This document shows, one piece after another, positions 6,246 through 8,512 of a stretch of 8,512 nt of DNA. The stretch comes from an uncultured Clostridia bacterium. GTDB taxonomy: Bacteria > Bacillota_A > Clostridia > Oscillospirales > Acutalibacteraceae. The position numbers and the translations under genes were made by a program. The stretch is from contig CALAEU010000077.1 in assembly GCA_937891215.1 (NCBI GenBank), positions 1 through 8,512 of the forward strand. Direction: 5' to 3'. The stretch's first letter is position 1. Each line of letters starts with the position of its first letter. Below the pieces are notes generated by a model. It was given only the letters and a program-made list of their open reading frames with translations, was not told the DNA's origin and ran no database searches.

Positions 6246-6590
6246 TTTCGGCTTTCCGAAAAATGAAGCTACAATACCACACAGTACTGCGGTCATAATT
6301 CCAGCAGAGCCTGCCGCGAGTGGCCCGGTTATAATTCCGAAAATGCCGTCTTCTTTTACTGCATTTTTTGTTTCTTCTGCAAGTAGTGCCCCGAAGCCTA
6401 CAAGTGGCACAGTAGCCCCTGCCCCTGCAAATTCTTCAACATATTTATAAACACCAATACCGCCTAATATTACACCTGCTACTACAAAACCCACAAGAAT
6501 TTTTGCTGGTGTAAGTTTAGTTAAGTCTAATAAAAGCTGACCAATAACACAAATAAGTCCACCGACTAAAAATGCTTTTAAAAACATCAT
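6237..6590 (-). CDS. spoVAE: Stage V sporulation protein AE (SpoVAEb type)
   Basis: SpoVAE is a small membrane protein of the SpoVA complex in the inner forespore membrane, which imports Ca-dipicolinate during sporulation and releases it at germination. This 117-residue copy matches the usual size of about 116. It has hydrophobic segments at about 4-22, 29-48 and 83-112, with the typical start FLKAFLVGGLICVIGQLLLDLT (from residue 3) and conserved VPLVGFGALLA (61-71) and GPLAAGSAGI (89-98). The first ATG is preceded by GTGGTGAT, complementary to the 3' end of 16S rRNA. The gene stands alone: spoVAC and spoVAD, its usual operon partners, are not in the window. Its C-terminus KPKAK and TAG stop are written in period-7 repeat sequence, so the tail may have been altered by repeat growth. 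A palindrome and a possible sigma-G promoter lie upstream. Confidence 0.92.
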   Translation of the reverse strand: MMFLKAFLVGGLICVIGQLLLDLTKLTPAKILVGFVVAGVILGGIGVYKYVEEFAGAGATVPLVGFGALLAEETKNAVKEDGIFGIITGPLAAGSAGIMTAVLCGIVASFFGKPKAK

Positions 6591-6608
6591 AATATCACCA
6601 CTAAAATT

Positions 6609-6651
6609 TATAAACTATATTTAGTTTATACGCTTTGGTGGGATTTATTCA
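6609..6651 (-). promoter_or_regulatory. Palindrome and candidate sigma-G/F promoter of spoVAE
   Basis: TATAAACTA (6609-6617) and TAGTTTATA (6622-6630) form a perfect 9-bp inverted repeat around TATT, 18 bases upstream of the spoVAE start. On the minus strand TGAATAA (6651-6645) matches the sigma-G -35 form tGHATRR. After 16 bases TAAACTA (6628-6622) matches the CATWMTA -10 at 5 of 7 positions. The palindrome would overlap the -10, as an operator might. spoVA operons are sigma-G controlled in Bacillus, so the match is expected but weak. Confidence 0.4.
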
Positions 6652-6662
6652 CAGAATAAAAA

Positions 6663-6690
6663 GTGCTGAATGCTGAGTGCTGAGTGCTGA
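6663..6690. repeat. Heptanucleotide tandem array, GTGCTGA type
   Basis: Four consecutive units are present: GTGCTGA, ATGCTGA, GTGCTGA, GTGCTGA. Only the first base of the unit varies. The same unit recurs in inverted orientation at 6848-6875, so the two arrays could pair in single-stranded DNA or RNA. Confidence 0.9.
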
Positions 6691-6697
6691 ATTAAGG

Positions 6698-6712
6698 AAA
6701 CGCTTCGCGTTT
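6698..6712. repeat. Small perfect hairpin inside the left heptamer array
   Basis: AAACGC and GCGTTT form a perfect 6-bp stem around a TTC loop. It begins eight bases inside the left array. A second 6-bp, 3-base-loop hairpin (loop GAA) occupies the mirror position at 6827-6841. Confidence 0.7.
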
Positions 6713-6744
6713 GATTATAGATACAATTGAATAAAAAATGACTC

Positions 6745-6793
6745 ATCCTATCATTTAAAGTTTGATATTAGTATCAACTAAAAATGATAGGAT
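6745..6793 (-). terminator. Long central hairpin, probable terminator of the pyr operon
   Basis: ATCCTATCATTT (6745-6756) pairs perfectly with AAATGATAGGAT (6782-6793). After a small internal mismatch the stem continues as AGTT and GATA pairings up to a TTAG loop, with one bulged T. On the minus strand GAGTCATTTTTTATTC follows, giving a T-rich tail about 110 bases after the pyrI stop. On the plus strand TTTTGTTTTTTATTT follows, so it could work in both directions. Confidence 0.7.
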
Positions 6794-6826
6794 AGTTTTG
6801 TTTTTTATTTACATTTAATTAAAAAC

Positions 6827-6841
6827 AAGTCCGAAGGACTT
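6827..6841. repeat. Small perfect hairpin inside the right heptamer array
   Basis: AAGTCC and GGACTT form a perfect 6-bp stem around a GAA loop. It ends six bases before the right-hand heptamer array and mirrors the hairpin at 6698-6712. The stem sequences differ, but the architecture is the same. Confidence 0.7.
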
Positions 6842-6847
6842 CCGAAA

Positions 6848-6909
6848 CTCAGCACTCAGCATTCAGCACTCAGCACTTAGAAAACCCTGTTTCCTGTTTC
6901 CTACTTCGC
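6848..6909. repeat. Composite heptamer array abutting the pyrI stop codon
   Basis: Four CTCAGCA-type units (CTCAGCA, CTCAGCA, TTCAGCA, CTCAGCA; 6848-6875) are followed, in the same 7-base register, by CTTAGAA, AACCCTG, TTTCCTG and TTTCCTA. The array thus joins the GTGCTGA family (inverted relative to 6663-6690) to the GTTTCCT family seen at 6183-6224. On the minus strand it starts at the pyrI end (GCG AAG TAG) and forms its TAG stop. Confidence 0.85.
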
Positions 6910-7317
6910 TTTAGTCTCACAATAATGACAACGATAAACCCTGTTTTCTTTGTCAGTTAAATTGAAAATATGTGGAAGTTCTTGTTCTGTTGGAGAAATG
7001 CAACGGGGATTTTTGCAATAGATTACATTTGTAAGTTTCTCCGGTAAATCTACATTTTTCTTCTCGACAAGTTTTTCATTTTTTATAATATCAATAGTTA
7101 CATTAGGATCTACATAGCCTAATATATCCATATCAATTGCAACATCGGCATCAATTTTTATAATATCTTTAATGCCCATTTTTGCACTTTTAACGTTTGT
7201 CATAAGTGCAACAGGACAAGAAAGTTCACCGAGTTTCAATAAATCGTAAATTTTCATACCATTACCAGCGGTAATGTGGTCAATTACGAAACCATTTTTA
7301 ATAGAATCTACTCTCAT
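6901..7317 (-). CDS. pyrI: Aspartate carbamoyltransferase regulatory chain
   Basis: PyrI is the non-catalytic, nucleotide-binding chain of class B aspartate transcarbamylase. It links PyrB trimers and carries feedback control by CTP and ATP. The N-terminal allosteric domain shows GFVIDHITAGNGMKIYDLLKL (9-29), and MGIKDIIKID (47-56) follows. The C-terminal zinc domain has Cys101, Cys106, Cys130 and Cys133, the same C-x4-C-x23-C-x2-C spacing as the E. coli chain. At 138 residues it is about 15 shorter than the E. coli protein, mostly at the C-terminus, where TKAK ends directly at a heptamer repeat. A GGGGG-containing site precedes the ATG, and the gene follows pyrB after 13 bases, so the two are co-transcribed. 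Like spoVAE it ends with Ala-Lys-TAG. Confidence 0.96.
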   Translation of the reverse strand: MRVDSIKNGFVIDHITAGNGMKIYDLLKLGELSCPVALMTNVKSAKMGIKDIIKIDADVAIDMDILGYVDPNVTIDIIKNEKLVEKKNVDLPEKLTNVIYCKNPRCISPTEQELPHIFNLTDKENRVYRCHYCETKAK

Positions 7318-7330
7318 TACTCTACCCCCG

Positions 7331-8245
7331 TCAGTTAATCTCTAAAAGTTTAAGTATAAGTGCCATACGCATATATTTACCATAAAGAACTTGTTTAAAA
7401 TAACACGCTCTTGGGTCTTCATCTATTGCAACACTTATTTCATTTACTCTCGGAAGTGGATGCATTATTGATAAATCGCTTTTTGCATTTACTAACTTTT
7501 CAGGTGTGAGAATGTAACTGTCTTTGAGTCTTAAATAATCCTCTTCGTTAAAGAAGCGTTCTCTTTGCACTCTTGTCATATAAAGAATATCAAGTTCCGG
7601 CATAACTTCTTCTAAACTTGTAGTCTGCACATATTCTAAATTATTCTTCTCTAAAACTTCTTTTTTAATATAACTCGGAAGTTTTAATTCGTCAGGTGAA
7701 ATTAAAACGAATTTAATTCCAGTGTAACGGGAAAGAGCATTTATAAGAGAGTGGACAGTTCTGCCAAATTTAAGGTCACCACAAAGACCTACTGTCAAAT
7801 TATCAAATCTGCCCTTTTCTCTATGAATTGTGAGCAAATCAGCAAGAGTTTGTGTAGGGTGATTGTGACCACCGTCACCTGCGTTAATAACAGGAATTGT
7901 AGCATTTAATGACGCAACAAGCGGTGCCCCCTCTTTTGGATGGCGCATAGCAATAATATCTGCATAGCAGGAAACTGTTTTTGCAGTATCTGCAACGCTT
8001 TCACCTTTTGCGGCAGAGGAGCTTTGCGCTTCTGAAAATCCTAAAACATTACCACCTAATTCATACATAGCCGCTTCAAAACTTAAGCGTGTACGTGTTG
8101 ATGGTTCAAAGAAAAGTGTTGCTAATTTTTTACCCTTACACTTTTCACTATATTTATTGGGATTATCTATAATATCATCTGCAACCTTAATGAGTTCTTC
8201 TAACTCTTCAACTGTAAGGTCGAGAACATCAATAACACTTCTCAT
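7331..8245 (-). CDS. pyrB: Aspartate carbamoyltransferase catalytic chain
   Basis: PyrB joins carbamoyl phosphate and aspartate to form carbamoyl aspartate, the committed step of pyrimidine synthesis, in the cytoplasm. Numbered from the ATG at 8245 it has 304 residues, the normal size. Carbamoyl phosphate is bound by [12 protein letters not shown] (46-57, with S49, T50, R51 and T52) and by the neighbouring-subunit loop SSSAAKGES (K80). Further active-site parts are RHP (101-103), HPTQT with H129 and Q132, LKFGRTVHS (158-166), RVQRERF (R225) and HPLPRVNEI (262-270). A GTG at 8263 would extend the frame by six residues into pyrE. I prefer the ATG at 8245 because AAGGA lies eight bases before it and the protein then begins in the usual [10 protein letters not shown] manner. 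With that start it lies four bases after the pyrE stop. It acts with PyrI as a regulated holoenzyme. Confidence 0.97.
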   Translation of the reverse strand: MRSVIDVLDLTVEELEELIKVADDIIDNPNKYSEKCKGKKLATLFFEPSTRTRLSFEAAMYELGGNVLGFSEAQSSSAAKGESVADTAKTVSCYADIIAMRHPKEGAPLVASLNATIPVINAGDGGHNHPTQTLADLLTIHREKGRFDNLTVGLCGDLKFGRTVHSLINALSRYTGIKFVLISPDELKLPSYIKKEVLEKNNLEYVQTTSLEEVMPELDILYMTRVQRERFFNEEDYLRLKDSYILTPEKLVNAKSDLSIMHPLPRVNEISVAIDEDPRACYFKQVLYGKYMRMALILKLLEIN

Positions 8246-8249
8246 AGTC

Positions 8250-8512
8250 TTATTCCTTTGCACCGTTCACTTCAAGATACTTTTTAATTCTTGCTACATT
8301 TTCTTTATTCTTTTCGTCTTCTTCAAGATATTCAATAATATCGTAAACATCAACAACTGAATATACTGGGAAACCGTATTCTTCACCAACTTCTGCCATA
8401 GCAGATTTTTCAGTCTGACCTTTTTCTTTACGGTCAACCATAACGAATGTTGCTGCAACTTTTGTACCCTTTAAACCAGAAAGAATTGACATACTTTCTC
8501 TTATAGCAGTAC
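8250..8512 (-). CDS. pyrE: Orotate phosphoribosyltransferase, C-terminal part (cut by window edge)
   Basis: PyrE converts orotate and PRPP to orotidine 5'-phosphate, the fifth step of UMP synthesis. Only the last 87 codons are here, and the 5' part lies beyond the right edge. The frame stays open through the edge and begins [15 protein letters not shown], the end of the conserved PRPP-binding DVITAGTAIRESM motif. An ATG at 8492 is therefore internal Met, not a start. The C-terminal region [28 protein letters not shown] and [11 protein letters not shown] follows the longer enteric-type PyrE (compare LDRQERG and DLIAYLEE of E. coli). It is the first visible gene of the pyrE-pyrB-pyrI order, and its stop codon is four bases before the preferred pyrB start, so translation is likely coupled. 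Confidence 0.93.
   Translation of the reverse strand, partial: TAIRESMSILSGLKGTKVAATFVMVDRKEKGQTEKSAMAEVGEEYGFPVYSVVDVYDIIEYLEEDEKNKENVARIKKYLEVNGAKE

Larger units (their letters stand above)
6591..6900. other. 310-base gene-free interval between pyrI and spoVAE
   Basis: No coding frame is supported here. From left to right it holds the spoVAE leader and palindrome (to 6651), a four-unit heptamer array (6663-6690), a small perfect hairpin (6698-6712), a long central hairpin (6745-6793), a second small hairpin (6827-6841), and an inverted heptamer array that runs into the pyrI stop codon (6848-6909). The parts from 6663 to 6882 are arranged almost symmetrically. Confidence 0.8.

Noticed and set aside
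6591..6900. Insertion sequence or transposase remnant
   Set aside because: No transposase-like frame or target-site duplication is visible. Only the symmetrical repeats are present, and these are reported as such.
6183..6909. CRISPR array
   Set aside because: The units are 7 bases long and contiguous, with no unique spacers of 30 bases or so and no cas genes.
7318..7330. PyrR or other pyrimidine attenuator between pyrB and pyrI
   Set aside because: The gap is only 13 bases and holds just the pyrI ribosome binding site. Any leader would lie upstream of pyrE, outside the window.
8157..8360. Plus-strand open frame across the pyrB/pyrE junction
   Set aside because: It is antisense to two clear genes and has a low-complexity hydrophobic translation.
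8250..8492. A separate small gene starting at the ATG at 8492
   Set aside because: The frame stays open to the window edge and reads TAIRES before that Met, the PRPP-binding motif of PyrE, so this is the tail of pyrE.

Overview
The window is AT-rich and reads as chromosomal DNA of an endospore-forming member of the Clostridia. The evidence is two dipicolinate synthase genes and a spoVAE gene, Gram-positive style ribosome binding sites, sigma-A promoters and a Firmicutes-type manganese riboswitch. The period-7 intergenic repeats may fit an uncultured gut Clostridia lineage, but I cannot name a genus.

Layout, left to right. Positions 1-330 are non-coding and AT-rich, with a good extended -10 promoter and a leader carrying two hairpins. 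A small XRE-type regulator follows (331-576) with a strong terminator. Next is a two-gene operon for dipicolinic acid synthesis, dpaA-dpaB (707-2142), with a possible sigma-K promoter. A sigma-A promoter then starts a leader that I read as a yybP-ykoY manganese riboswitch ending in an intrinsic terminator (2223-2375). It controls a SERCA-like P-type cation ATPase (2419-5094). After a 40-base palindrome comes a separately promoted, membrane-anchored endonuclease/exonuclease/phosphatase-family protein (5212-6126), whose stop codon lies inside a hairpin.

The right half is on the minus strand. An isolated spoVAE gene (6237-6590) lies between arrays of 7-base repeats. The 310-base gap 6591-6900 holds a symmetrical structure: heptamer array, small hairpin, long central hairpin, small hairpin, inverted heptamer array. 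Beyond it is a pyrimidine operon read as pyrE-pyrB-pyrI (8512 down to 6901), with pyrE cut by the window edge.

Functional thread: dpaAB makes dipicolinate in the mother cell, SpoVAE belongs to the channel that moves Ca-dipicolinate into the forespore, and the ATPase moves Ca2+ and/or Mn2+, the divalent ions of the spore core. The link from the ATPase to sporulation is my inference. Its promoter and riboswitch point first to manganese export in growing cells. The pyr genes are housekeeping: they cover aspartate transcarbamylation and the orotate phosphoribosyltransferase step of UMP synthesis.

I see no clear new protein system. The least explained signals are the heptamer arrays, which form the stop codons of two neighbouring genes, and the symmetrical repeat structure between spoVAE and pyrI.
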